Source: Dipetalonema caudispina (lineage: Eukaryota > Nematoda > Chromadorea > Rhabditida > Onchocercidae). From it: a stretch of 64,000 nt of DNA. This document shows positions 39,867 through 51,974 of the stretch, piece after piece. The position numbers were made by a program, and so were the translations under genes. A model generated the notes under the pieces. That model saw only the letters and a program-made list of their open reading frames with translations, was not told the DNA's origin and did not search any database. Location of the stretch: positions 248,001 through 312,000 of the forward strand of contig JABVXV010000033.1 of the NCBI GenBank assembly GCA_013365325.1. Reading direction: 5' to 3'. Positions within the stretch are counted from its first letter, which is position 1. Every line of letters starts with the position of its first letter.

Positions 39867-42800
39867 TTAATCTTCTCGATCTCCACTACTGGTGGCATGT
39901 AATTTACTGAGCATCATCTTAGCTTCAATCTGAAAGCAAATCTATAGTGATTACTTGTTTATCACTAGGTCAAGAAATGAAGGACGTTGAAATGAATGAC
40001 TGAAGGATAAAAAAGCACATAATGTTCGATGTGAAAATATGATGTAAGAGATTAAAGCAAGGAATGATGCTTAAAGTAGGACTAAATGCGCATTATAAAA
40101 AAGAGGACATCTGGATAGGACGAAAAACTGTACTCGTTTTCGCAATCTTTGTTCCTGTTCTCGAAGAAGAGCTTGTCGTAGTTTCGTTTCCAGTTCACCC
40201 TGCAAATCTTCCAAATCCCCCGAACTCATTTTCAATACAGAATTCTTTTCTCGCAGTTTTGCCTAAATACCTTTTACCCTTTATCAGGAAAGACTTAAGA
40301 AAGAACAAAGATAATAAACAGAGTTTCCAGGCAAGGTTGTGGGTAATTTAACAAAATTATTCCACACTTTCAAGTTCTCAGAAGTTTTCAAATTTTCGCA
40401 TCCTAAACTTTCAACAGATTCAAGATAGGACAGTTCCTCTAACCACAATAAATAAAAAACTACCTCAATTCTCCAAAAAAGTGCCGAAAGCAGTCTCCTT
40501 GACTCCAACTTTCGTTGCGCAATAAGCAATTTCCTCTCTTCTTCCTCGATCTTTTCATTTAACAAACGCTCCTTCTTTACTCGCTTTTCTTGATTTCGCT
40601 GAATTTCCAATTCGCAATAATTTTTTTATTATGGAATGGAACGGCTAAAGTGATTCACTGATTTTGATAAAATTATGACAAAAAACTGGATATACTGGAT
40701 TTAAGCTTTCATAATCACTAAAAAATCTCAGTAAGCTATTGAAAGTGGTGAACTTAATTGTATGTATGGTACGGATATCCCTCGGATTTTATTACATACA
40801 GTTGAGATTTTCAATTTCCAACTCTTAGATAGCATTTGAAACTTGGAAATACGAAAATGAAACTATTAAAATAAATAATGGAAAACTATCCATAATATTG
40901 AGAAAACTGTCGAATTTTTCAAAACAAAAATCGCTAACTTTTCGGCGGTGTTTCTCTTCCCTTTGTGACCGACGATCGACGTGTTCTTTTTTGGCGTTTG
41001 CTTTATTATTTTCTTCTTTTTCACTGTAAAAATGCACATTTTTCAGTAACATACTTTCCCATACTTCGCTGAATTCAGAAGAGCCAAAGGCTCAGTTTCA
41101 ACCTTCACAGCCAATGTTTCTTTCGAGATCTTCAAATTTGTCAATTGGAAGGCATCTTTAATTCCAAATTCTTAACGTTTCGCAATCTGTTTCGTGAAAT
41201 TTATCCAAATGAAATCCACGTGCAGTGATCAAAAGGTTAAGATTAATCAATGCTGCTGCATATGTAATGTTCGTGCGTATTATGCTATAAATCACTAAAC
41301 TTGTGCCTGCAGTTCAAAAAGAGAAAAAAATACAACCTCCTCTCGCCATCAGCTGTCCGAGTTATTAATAGTCTCAAAGTAAGTTACAGTTAGAAAGGGA
41401 TTCAAAACTGCTACTAAAGAAGTAAAAATGAGGAAATCAATTCCATACCGTTTTCGACATTCTTCTGAAATCTTTTGCTTCTCCAATTCTTTTAATCGTT
41501 CCCTTTCGACAGATCTTTTATGTATGCTTTTGTCAGACAAATGTTTACTTTTATCAAAATCGACCTGCAAGATAAGAAGCTTAATACGTCACACCATCCA
41601 TTTATAGGCAAGTGTTACTGCCTATGGAAAGGTAGGAACGAGTCCAATATTAAATCGATTGTTTGTGACAGCATCCATTATTTACGTGATAATTATGCAA
41701 TACCTTTGCCTCCACCAATTATTGAAAACGTAAGGAATCACAGATTGTTTTAAAACATAAATTTTGCCAACCTTGATGGCTGCTTCGAAAATCCTATCAT
41801 CTGACATTTTCTTCACTAATTTCTTGTTGCGCAAGAAATCCATGGCTCTGACGAATGATATGTATTCTACAAATTGTACATATCCTTCAAATAATACCTC
41901 CTGAAAAAACTTTTAAAACAGTTCTTAAACTGTAGAAACTTGAGATGGATGAGCTGAAAATATTTGCGATGTGAAATAAATATTATAGCTATGAACTCCC
42001 CGTCTATAGAGAAGGGCTGACCTGCCCGAATGAGAAACCTGTGGTGCGTATACCAGATATTTTAGCAGACATTTTCCTTCTATAAGGATCGCAAATTGGG
42101 ATATCAACACAGCGAACTGTTCCAAAACGTTCGAAGACACTTTGAAAAACACGTTCATTGGGCATTGAATCATCAGTAGAGTCACACTCCTAGAAAATGA
42201 AAGAGTGCCAAATCTAAACACAGTAGAAAATCAAAAACTTAAATCAAGTTTACAAATTATGTTATATATTGTACTGTTTTATCAGTAATACCGAGTGAAA
42301 TTTAATGCAGAACGATATAGTATGCACTAATCAGTCATACTTTATATTGTGATATGTAACAGTACATGTATTTCAGAAGATTGAGATGGGAAGAATGCGA
42401 GAGATAGTGATATCTTCATGAAATTTGTATGAATGAGCAAGAGAAATTTAATTGAAAGTACTATAGCAAGGGCAGAAGAATATAAAAACTATGAAGATAA
42501 AGCACTGACTTTAAACCAATTCGATGGCATTTTTGCTAGATAAATAGTATCCGGTCGTTCACCGGGTTCTAGTTCATTCATATTATCTGAATTTCGGAAG
42601 AATTCATCCCAATCATGTCGAGCGGGGAAGTCCGACTTCGCTTCCGCTGCTCGGACTTTTAACGGTTCAAAGAAACCCATTACTTTTAATGTATAACCAT
42701 CCAAAGCTTTAATAACCTGAAAAGTATATTTGCCATTAAATGAAGAGAACTTCAAGGGAAAAGACGAAGTCATTTCACGTGGATAAGTGATAGATCTGCT

Positions 42801-43815
42801 TAACATAAAAAAGTGTGTTGGAAATACCTTATGATATACGACGGACATATGTGAAAAGCCCAGTAACAGTAAAAAAAATCAACTAAGTCAGTGTATGCCC
42901 TTTAATACAAGTTAACAACTGATGTCGAAATGGATGGTTGGGAATAGAACTTTCATACTGTACTTCAAATGAACTTAGACACAGAGATAGATATATTTGA
43001 AAATAGATAACAGCTCAAACCATTATTTAATTTATAACCTTAGAAAGAATCTTGCGGCTAGGAAGCTCTGCTTCGAATCGAACCAACTCGATAGTACTTG
43101 TCATCACGCGAATCGACGAAAGCTACAAAACAAAAAAAGTGAAGGTCTTTGCTATGCTAGTACGAAAGCTAACTGTAACATTAGAGCGGAGATGATGGAT
43201 AAAGAGATGGATTGGTGCCGAAAGTTATAATCAATATATTGTTGAAGCAATATATGACAACATGAACAGGTAAAATCAAGTGACCTTAACCAGCAACAAA
43301 GTGAACAACTGAATAGACAAAAAATCCAATGAAACTGTCATTATTTAACTACAAAATAAAAGTATAACTATGCTAAATATTCGATAAGTAGCTGATATCA
43401 CAAAAATCTTGTTCATGATCATAAATGGTAGGAAACATGATTACTATTTGGGAGGTATCTAAATAAATTCTACAACTCGGAAACAAAGCATGCTAAATAC
43501 ACCCAGACACACAAACGGTTTAATCTCCGCGTAATTTTACATCTGATAATGCAAGCTTCCTCTTTCAGAAAACTAAGGTATGGCATGTGATCGCCATTCA
43601 CTATCCATCATAATATTTCTAAAGCAAAATGAAGAGAAAGTATTGAATACCTCAATAGGACTAACGGCTTTTTTGATTTTTTCCATCAAATCCCAATTGG
43701 AAATCGATTGTCCCGGTTGTTTCAACGGAGGCAGACATACAGTAACCGTCATTCTGGCTGATGGCTTCACGTAGAGACCCACTGAGACACACAATGGTTC
43801 CAATTCATCAGCCAT
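39867..43815 (-). CDS. AKAP17A: AKAP17A-like splicing-associated protein (A-kinase anchor protein 17A / XE7 family)
   Basis: Nine minus-strand exons with consistent phases: 43651-43815, 42510-42716, 42022-42189, 41772-41900, 41449-41564, 40939-41023, 40464-40598, 40134-40262, 39867-39929, giving 398 residues. The N-terminus LPPLKQPGQSISNWDLMEKI is the family signature. An RRM-like region follows with VFERFGTVRCVDIPICDPYRR and FEGYVQFVEY, then FDKSKHLSDKSIHKR. The rest is a long Lys/Arg/Glu coiled coil ending in EERKLLIAQRKLESRRLLSAL. In vertebrates this protein sits in nuclear speckles, affects alternative splicing and anchors PKA. The SR-rich tail of the human protein (695 residues) is absent here, so the nematode form looks shorter. 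The start ATG lies 277 bases past the stop of the upstream exon chain. Exon-2, exon-3 and exon-6 donors (gtcagt, gtcagc, gttagc) are non-consensus but forced by phase. Confidence 0.9.
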
Positions 43816-44091
43816 TGAGGTTGACGCATCCTTCTCATGGATTCAATCTTTATAGGATATTTTCTAAATGAGAAAATGAAGTGAAATAAATTGAAAAGCC
43901 ATAGTGCAATACGTCAAACAACAATAATATCGTAACGAAGATAACTTTGATTAAATTAAAAATCAAAGGTCACGTGTGATGACATATGAAAATGATGTGA
44001 AGTTACCAAGACGAGATGGTAATCATCAATATAATAGCCAATCAGCATACCTTTCTCTTACTATAATCTATCTGTTTGCCCACCTAATCAG

Positions 44092-47000
44092 TTAACTGGT
44101 GGCTTTGGACGATTTTGGATATAAACGGTTAAGTGCGCGATGTTTCTTTGCGATTCTGCGACCTGAAGTTAAACTTTTACCTTTTTCTTGTTTTTGATCA
44201 ATTAAACATATACATATTAAGTGGGAAGATTGATCTGATTTCATAAAAACAATAAAATGAATTACGATTGCACTTAATATTTGCCATGAATGATCTGTAG
44301 ATGGGGGATTGCTGAACCTGAAGTTCATGTTAATTTCAGCAATTGTTAATTTTTTATATTTCATATGTTTCAAATTCGGTTGAATGTGGTTTTAAAAATA
44401 TAACTAGTGAACTTTAAAAGTAAGTAATAGTTGGTTAACAAGTAATGCAGTTTTATGAATATAAGAAAGAGTCTCTATGAAATGGATAACACCATCAGGC
44501 TATTATCAGTACAATCAAATGATATCGATACAATCGAAATAACATGGCATAAAACCATATAGGTATTAGAAGACTAGACAATTGATAATTTATGCGCTTT
44601 ATGAGATGATATATGTGTCTTATGATACAAGCTTCAAGTTTGATTATCACATGCAGCTATATTCAACCTTTGATATAGTGCTTTCTGAGAGATTTAATTG
44701 AAGTGAAGAGTCGAATTTTTCATTCACCAAAGTTTGTGCACCAAAAATATAAGTCGCAGTTCAATGGCATGTGAATGTACACACAACACTTTTCCTATGT
44801 AATGGATCTTGCCTCATCGAGTTTGATATTACCTTAAATTTGTTCACAAGCTTATATAATCAGCTAGAATTTTCCATATGAAGTCGCATACAGTATTTAG
44901 GAACTGTAGTCTTTATCCAAATAATCTTTCACTACAGTTTTTCCTTCAAACTCATATTAACGGAAATATACACTAAAAATTAGAAAAAAGGATGCTTCTG
45001 TCAAATCTTTCAATTATACTTCTCATTTCGAAATTGTTTTTTTAGATCGAAAATGATCGACCACGCTAGAGAGTAGTCATCAAATGAACCAACAATAAAT
45101 ATGCTTTGCAGATCAAATTTACCTAGAAAGAGCTATCATATTCTACAAAAATTTTCATGATCTGCTCTAGGTATTTCTCTCCAATCCAATACTAGCAAAA
45201 TCGAATAAAATACTTACCTGATTTTTGTAACGATGGCTTACTTCCATCCAGTAATTGATTATAACGATGATGGTTGGATATTTCGAGAGCATATAACTGA
45301 CTAATTTCCATCTGGAAGTTTGGAAAAAAGAAAAGCCAATCTTGATTCTGTTCTTGCAAATAAACCAGAAGTATCGAGACATATGTTCAACATCTGCAGA
45401 GTAGGTTTTAAAGCAAATTATAAAAATATAGTGCTTTAAAAACTATTTTAGCTTTCCAATTATTTCAAAGCATTACTGTCGCCCTGCCTGATTGTGAATT
45501 CTCAACTTTGACCTTGATAACTTGGATTCTTCAAAAAATTTCAACAAGTGAAAATTCTCAGCCAAACTAGCGAATGAATTAGATGGACCGTTGAGGACCA
45601 TGGACTTGTATCCAGAGTAAAGTATCATTACAACTTCAAACTACGCTCAAAAAATCCCGGGAACCATAGTTTCATCCTGAATATTATTTCCATCACCGAA
45701 AGTCCAGTAAGATGCATTGTTCTCAACAGCTATATTCCAAGCAGCTACACTAATTCTCAGCAAATACAAATTCCACCCCTTTTCCTGGTCTCCTTTAATC
45801 TCCTGATTTTATAATAAAGGCTAATCCTTCATCCAACAGATAAAAATTGGAATATACAATCTTCCAGACAGGAACCAAATCACTATTCAGCATAGAGGTC
45901 GAAAGACACTTCTAAAATTAAATCATCTCTGCTCTGAAGATGACCATGATAACCTAGGTGACAGAATCATATTTCATTGAACTCAGTGTCTTTTTCCAGT
46001 ATTGAAAAACAAAAATGCGAAAGGAATGATAATTTATTGATAGAAAAGAAAGCAAGTCAGACTTTTTTGTTTGAAAGAAGTATAAACAGAAAAAAGATAT
46101 ACCCAAAAACCTCAGAACAAATAAGTATGATAAATTATTGCAAATACAAAGGTGATCTTTTCAAATTACTGCAATACAATGAAAAGTGAAATGAGCGAAT
46201 ACGTACCATTTATGAAATTTGTTTCGTCTATAAACAATACTCACAGACACGCACACACATACACAGACGCCCACACACATACACTGAAATCAAAAGACAA
46301 AAATATGGTTGAAAAAGAACGGTATCTGAAGTACTCGTTGATACAACACCATAAATTGCTAAAGTTATTTTGAACTTTCTCGACGGTCTATAAACCTCCA
46401 TAAGTTTGAAAATATTCAAAACTACCTGAGACCCAAACGTTGTTTTAGAAATACATTGACCAGTGAATTTGGAAATCACGAAAACGCCCGGCTCTTCTGA
46501 CTCCAAATAATGAATCATTCATGAAGAATTTATAAATCACTTCGAGTATTGGAAGTAGCCAATTAGTTCAGGCAGAAGTAAAAAAAACCGACCATTAAAC
46601 GATGTCATCCAGTATTTTGGACTTGTACTAATAAAAACAATATTATGGTCAGTACTACAATCATATAGCCGTATCTACCAACCAAATCAATGACATTTAC
46701 CTGGCAGAAAGTTTGGTTTATCCATCTTGAATTTTCAAATCCTATAACAGTTGTAACCTAAAGCAAAGTGCAACAATTAATAGAAGAAATTCATGTTCAC
46801 AAATAAATCCGGCGGAATTTCATGACTGAAAGATAGGTGAAGAAAGAGACGGGCACAAGTGCACTCTGAGGGTGACGAGGCAGCAGAACAAAAAAAAAAA
46901 AAAAAACAAAGTATTTTCGGGAAAAACACAAGAGACATGGACTATGCTTGATCACAGAAAAACAGACCGAATGACGAAGGAAAAATGGATAAATGAATGG

Positions 47001-47406
47001 AAACAAGTCTTAAGATTAATGAAATCTGATGGTCTCACGAAATGCAACATTATTTCTATTCCATGCTGCTCTTCAGCAAATAATACATTCCATGTTTCAA
47101 ACAATACACTCCAAATCAACGATATGAAACATGGAATCTATTACCAACCTTTAAAGCATATTGCTCAAAAGATTTGATAACGCATACAGCATGAGTCTAG
47201 GAAGCAATTACTATCAACATGACAAAAGTGAAAAACATTTTCGTTAAGCAGATATATAATCATGAAACCACTACTAATTTCGAAAGAAAAAAAAATTAGA
47301 AAAAGTGCAGAAATAACTGTTGATTCATTTCCTCCATTTTTTATAATGAAATGTGTAGCACACTTATTAACCCAAACAGATGGAAATGAATTTGGCTTCA
47401 AGCAAT
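44092..47406 (-). CDS. Unrecognised exon chain (separate gene or alternative 3' end of the SPATS2-like gene)
   Basis: Minus-strand exons with matching phases: 47318-47406, 46701-46757, (46601-46627, a doubtful 9-codon exon), 46426-46500, 45218-45311, 44092-44162 (TAA). They encode about 130 residues, beginning CLKPNSFPSVWVNKCATHF, through GFENSRWINQTF, EEPGVFVISKFTGQCISK and MEISQLYALEISNHHRYNQL, to a basic end SGRRIAKKHRALNRLYPK. The tail resembles a nuclear localisation signal. No family was recognised. The first exon begins in phase 1 with no in-frame ATG, so a 5' exon is missing. A donor-like gtaacg inside the last SPATS2-like exon (after ...TGTAGCAGTG) is phase-compatible, so these exons could instead be an alternative C-terminus of that gene, whose normal stop is only 161 bases upstream. 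Donors 47317 (gttatt) and 46600 (gtttaa) are weak. Confidence 0.5.
46242..46284. repeat. CA-rich microsatellite
   Basis: Imperfect (CA)n with CAGACG interruptions, in an intron of the unrecognised exon chain. Confidence 0.8.
47087..47137. repeat. 13-bp perfect inverted repeat
   Basis: ATTCCATGTTTCA (47087-47099) and its exact reverse complement (47125-47137) are separated by 25 bases. They lie in an intron of the exon chain. Confidence 0.7.
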
Positions 47407-47567
47407 CTTATAAATGGAAATTCTTCAACCAGCTATTCAGCACAACGATTTCGAGTGTGACTAAATATTTCAGTGTGATTAAAACATAAATGAAATCAAA
47501 ATCAAATATTTCGAAATGAGCAAATGATCGGACATATTCCGAGCTGAAATATGTATTAATTTCAGGC

Positions 47568-50500
47568 CTAAAATTCTAAAATAGAAAGGTCGGGGACGCG
47601 AACAAGCGATGTTTTGCCGTTACCACTGCTACATTGAGCTCTTCCTCGCCCTCCTCTCGCTGAATTTGACTGTCCACCACGTCCACCCCCAGGAGGACGT
47701 CGTCTGACTGGCATTCCATTCCTACTACCGATACCGGATAAAATCGAAGCATCAATACCCTGAACATAGAATCGGCCATTTCCAGTTNNNNNNNNNNNNN
47801 NNNNNNNNNNNNNNNNNNNNNNNNNNNNNNNNNNNNNNNNNNNNNNNNNNNNNNNNNNNNNNNNNNNNNNNNNNNNNNNNNNNNNNNTGACTGTCCACCA
47901 CGTCCACCCCCAGGAGGACGTCGTCTGACTGGCATTCCATTCCTACTACCGATACCGGATAAAATCGAAGCATCAATACCCTGAACATAGAATCGGCCAT
48001 TTCCAGTTCTTTATTAAACTACAGCTTGAAAATCGGATTAGGATCATACAAAAAGCATTCCGCCATAGGTTATTCTCAATATATTAAAACAATAATCACA
48101 AATTATTAAAACAACTAGTATCTGTAGTGAAAATACTAAAAAAAAACCCTATCATACAAGTGACAGAATTGAAGGCTTTGTACTACCGAAAATCGATTCC
48201 TCCAAACAAGCTCAGTACTGGAAATCAAGCTGTTTTCCACAATCTATCCACCAATTCAACACTCGTGAATCACGACCGTCAGTCATGCAGTATAACGAAT
48301 GATGCATTATGCTTTGACTAATTCTACCGTTTATTAGGTTCTATATTACTTAACAAAGGATAATATTAACAACTACCCAAACAATAACAGATTAAAATTA
48401 CCACCACCTTGTCAGGAAAACACACCTGTGCTTTGAGTGATTCCTGCAGTTTTTTATTGAGATCCGCGAGCTGTTCGGCAGTCAAAGCGTCAGATTTCAT
48501 TAAAATCCCTCCGTTTGAAATTTCTGCTACATTCTTACGGTCCTCTAAAAAATCTGCTAGTTTACTGTTTTTACAATCGTCAGTAATGAAAGGCTGTAAG
48601 TTAAGAGACAAGAATATGAAAAGTTCTAACTTTTATTAGTTTTACTTTGTTTGATAATAGTCTGTCATACTTATCGTATTGTTCAACAAAATCTAGTACA
48701 TAAGAGCACCAGTGAAGTAACTAGTAATAATCAATTTTAATTTCTCTAAACTGAACTTCAAAAAGCACCATTTCCAACCGGACTAATTTGTCCGAGGCCC
48801 GAATCTTCACCGAGTGAGCTTACAATGGACGAATGACTTGTCGAATGTTTCATTACATAAGCTGATACAGCAGTTCCTGCTTGACGCACTACTAAATTTG
48901 TCTCACTTCCGGCTGCACTATTCACAGCAACCACTGGAAAAATTAATTACAGAGATATCGTAGATATAATACATAATTTATCATTATTCTCCATCAGAGA
49001 TTAAGTTACGAAGATATTCGAAATTACATGACACTGCAATCTACATCATGAGGTTATGATCAAGTACTATACTGTTCTCATTGTTCAAAAATATTTGAAA
49101 GAACTGTGTATAGTAAACATTACCACCAATTAATGACTTGGTGGATCCATTTTCAGGAGAAATAAAAGAATTTATCACTACATGTAGAATGCTGTAGTAA
49201 ATGCTCTTTTATTTCCCTTGTAAAATACTCTTAAATCAAGTCCTGTAATACCTTCGCCGAAATTTTTAACAAGTTTGACGAGTTGAGCACTATCGCAATG
49301 GAAACGAGTTGCAAGAGCGACTCCCTCTTCGTTTTGCTTTTCCGCATTAAATCTTGCAATTTCATCACGCAATTCTGCTTGTTCACGATCACTCATTGCA
49401 CTCATTCGTTTAGCACGATCGTACAGTTCACAAGATTGTAGACGACGTTCATTGAAAAACCGTATCCCTTCATCACGTGTTCGTTGTAACTCCGCCAATA
49501 AATGATTTTCACGTTCAACCAAAACTTGGCGTATACACTAAAATAGATAGTGTTTGGTTTTCAATTACGTTTGCAACTATCAAAAAACCAGAAGCATAGC
49601 TAACTAGGATAATTAAGTCTTTTTATATGAAAATTAATACTTTCTCTACCCTGACTGTACTAATTCCCATCTCTTGATCCGGAGCTGTGCTCTTTCTGGT
49701 AAGTACTCTGTATGACCGAGGAACTCTTCTGTCATTCAAATTCATTCTTTTTTCTCGTACTCCACGCTGGATATCAAGACACTATGTTCCAAAATACACT
49801 TGTCATTTTCAATATTTACTCACCTTAAATGAATTTCTCACATCTTCTTCAGCTACAGAAATTTGGTTTTCAAAAACGGTCTCTATCTTTTCAATCTGCC
49901 TATCATGGTCTCTTAGTCCTGTTGCACCTAAAATAATTTTATCAATAAAAGAATAAAATAATATAGGTCGAAGTATTAAGGAAAAAAGTTGGAAGTTTTA
50001 AGAGTGGAGTTCCAAACCTTGCTGCATAAAAAGTATTGTAATTCGAAACTTTTCATTATCTACCAGAACAATCAACCTAGAAATCGCATAGAAAAAACAG
50101 TATGCGTTAGGAGAATTCAGAAAAAAACAGTCAATACTTTCAGCAACGCCACCATTATCAAGGCTCTGGATTTCGCTCGGTGTTGCTGATTTGGACGGAA
50201 GAGAACTAGCAGAAGGCACTTTAGCAGCACCAGCACTGGCCACCAATTTCTGTGATTCAGATGTTGACAGCGGTACAGTCTCAGATCGATTGTGTGAATT
50301 CGCTACTTCCACAGTTCCTGATAAACACATTAATTTATGTTTAATAAAGAGAAACTATGCAAAATGTTTTAGAAATGGAATATATTATCACAGTTAGACC
50401 GGTAATGTCTGTGTTCGATCTACGGAATAATCCTACAGCTGATGAAAAACATGAAACTACTATGCTGGAAATGTTGCGTTCTCTTACCATTGATGACCGA

Positions 50501-51115
50501 TGATGAGACCATTCCATTTAGGGTTCTAGGGGCAGAACGTGGTGCATAAGTGCAGGAAGGCATAGATGCAGTTGCTGCAGTAACTGTCTGAAAATTAGAT
50601 ATGAATCATATTTTGAGAAATAGTTTCAACATCTTTTTTGTTACTCTATAAAAGAATTCAAAAAAATACTAACTTGGTCCTTAGCCATCTTCTTCTTTTT
50701 TTGATTCTTTTTATTAGAAGTACCAGATCTTTTCCACGAACCTAAAGCGCTCTGTGCACCATCTGTAACAGAGTAACTTGAAATCTTAGTAATAAAATTG
50801 ACGGAATTAATAATTTTAATAACTTAAAATTTTATAAAATGATGTTGTAAAGTTAGGATAAACAAATTTTCAACTGAAAAGAATATAGTTATAATAAGTG
50901 AATTCAAATCTAAATCTAAGAAGGAGGTTTCCCTCTAAATAAATCTGATTCGACGAACCATCACAAAACGCCTGTATAGTTTTGCTAACATCGAAATCGA
51001 AATTATGAAGTGCAAGAATGATGTCGTTCTTTGATGCTGTATGTACCACCTCACGCACTTTTGCTACTGCTTCTTCGATTACCTTCTTTTCATTTCGATA
51101 CTGCTGCATAGACAT
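47568..51115 (-). CDS. SPATS2: SPATS2/SPATS2L-like RNA-associated protein
   Basis: Ten minus-strand exons: 50959-51115, 50674-50762, 50488-50587, 50138-50317, 49824-49927, 49252-49537, 49124-49177, 48779-48933, 48424-48593, 47568-47787. All phases agree and give 504 residues. An N-terminal UBA-like segment (EEAVAKVREVVHTASKNDII, then ALHNFDFDVSKTIQAF) leads to a Lys-rich stretch. A Ser/Thr-rich linker precedes the family core (VERENHLLAELQRTRDEG, then ELRDEIARFNAEKQNEE and ATRFHCDSAQLVKLVKNFGE), which is coiled coil. A C-terminal RRPPGGGRGG/ARGGRGR region suggests RNA binding. Human SPATS2 and SPATS2L are cytoplasmic/nucleolar RNA-associated proteins of poorly known role. The exon-9 donor is uncertain: phase requires CAGGT|gtgttt (48424) over the more usual CAG|gtgtgt. 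The last exon is interrupted in the assembly by a gap with duplicated flanks; copy 1 alone (47568-47787) restores an intact frame ending in TAG. Confidence 0.88.
47667..47787. repeat. 121-bp exact direct repeat, copy 1 (assembly overlap)
   Basis: Identical to 47888-48008 over all 121 bases and ends directly at the N gap. It is coding sequence of the last SPATS2-like exon. Confidence 0.95.
47788..47887. other. Scaffold gap of exactly 100 N
   Basis: One hundred N, the usual placeholder for a gap of unknown length. Because both flanks are identical, the true gap is probably negative: two overlapping contigs joined without merging. Confidence 0.95.
47888..48008. repeat. 121-bp exact direct repeat, copy 2 (assembly overlap)
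   Basis: Identical to 47667-47787. Its right end coincides with the first base of the last SPATS2-like exon (acceptor aataaag| read on the minus strand). Confidence 0.95.
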
Positions 51116-51907
51116 CTTTTTGTAGTAAGTAATAACGAAATAAATGAAGCGTATACGCCACCAACTCTGAAACGGTTATAAAAAATACTGCATTACTCCA
51201 ATGTTATAAGTCCATCCCATGCGTACATCTTCACAACATTCACAAATAACGACAATTGTTCATTTTGTTGTTAATTGTGAATAACTCTCATAAAAAATAA
51301 CATGGTGTTAAGTGATAATCTCTATTCTGTATTCCAATACATGACAAACAGTTCGTCATATTCCAATACACTGTTATGCACATTTTAGATAACGAAAAGG
51401 TGCTTACAATGAAAGATGAAAGAGACTCTATGTGACATTATTTTGGAATTCAATAACATTTAAAAGACTACCAACTGTGTCAAAGACTTAACAACGTTGT
51501 TATCATACAAATACTGATAGGACACTTAAATCGCTCCGTTATCCTCATGATTTCTTGATAAAACTCAGGGTGACAAATCAAACTACAGGAGACTCCTCCT
51601 TCCCTTTTTACCAGCTAACACATATGTTTTCGAAATAACGAAACTTTATCAACCCTTACAATTCACAAATAGAACTGACGTCAGTGATACAGACTGCCAT
51701 ATTTTTCGATATAAATAATGAGGAAATGCTTCATCGAACAAACTTAAGAATAACTCAGAGTACAGGAAACAAATGATGAGGAAGAAGAGGAAGCGACAAT
51801 GTAACAGTAATGCTAAAGTGTAGGGCAGCATCTCCTCGATACATTCCCACAGCACACTATCTATTTCACACCATGAATATGTTCGATAGGAATGGGAACG
51901 TCCCTCT

Positions 51908-51974
51908 ATGTGTGTATGTATATGCGTGTGCGTGTATGTATACGTATATATATATATATATATCTGTGTCTGTG
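51908..51974. repeat. TG/TA compound microsatellite
   Basis: TGTGTATG-type units pass into (TA)n and then TGTGTCTG. Confidence 0.85.

Noticed and set aside
47576..48000. ORFs running through the N gap
   Set aside because: Translated N and out-of-frame reading of the duplicated exon.
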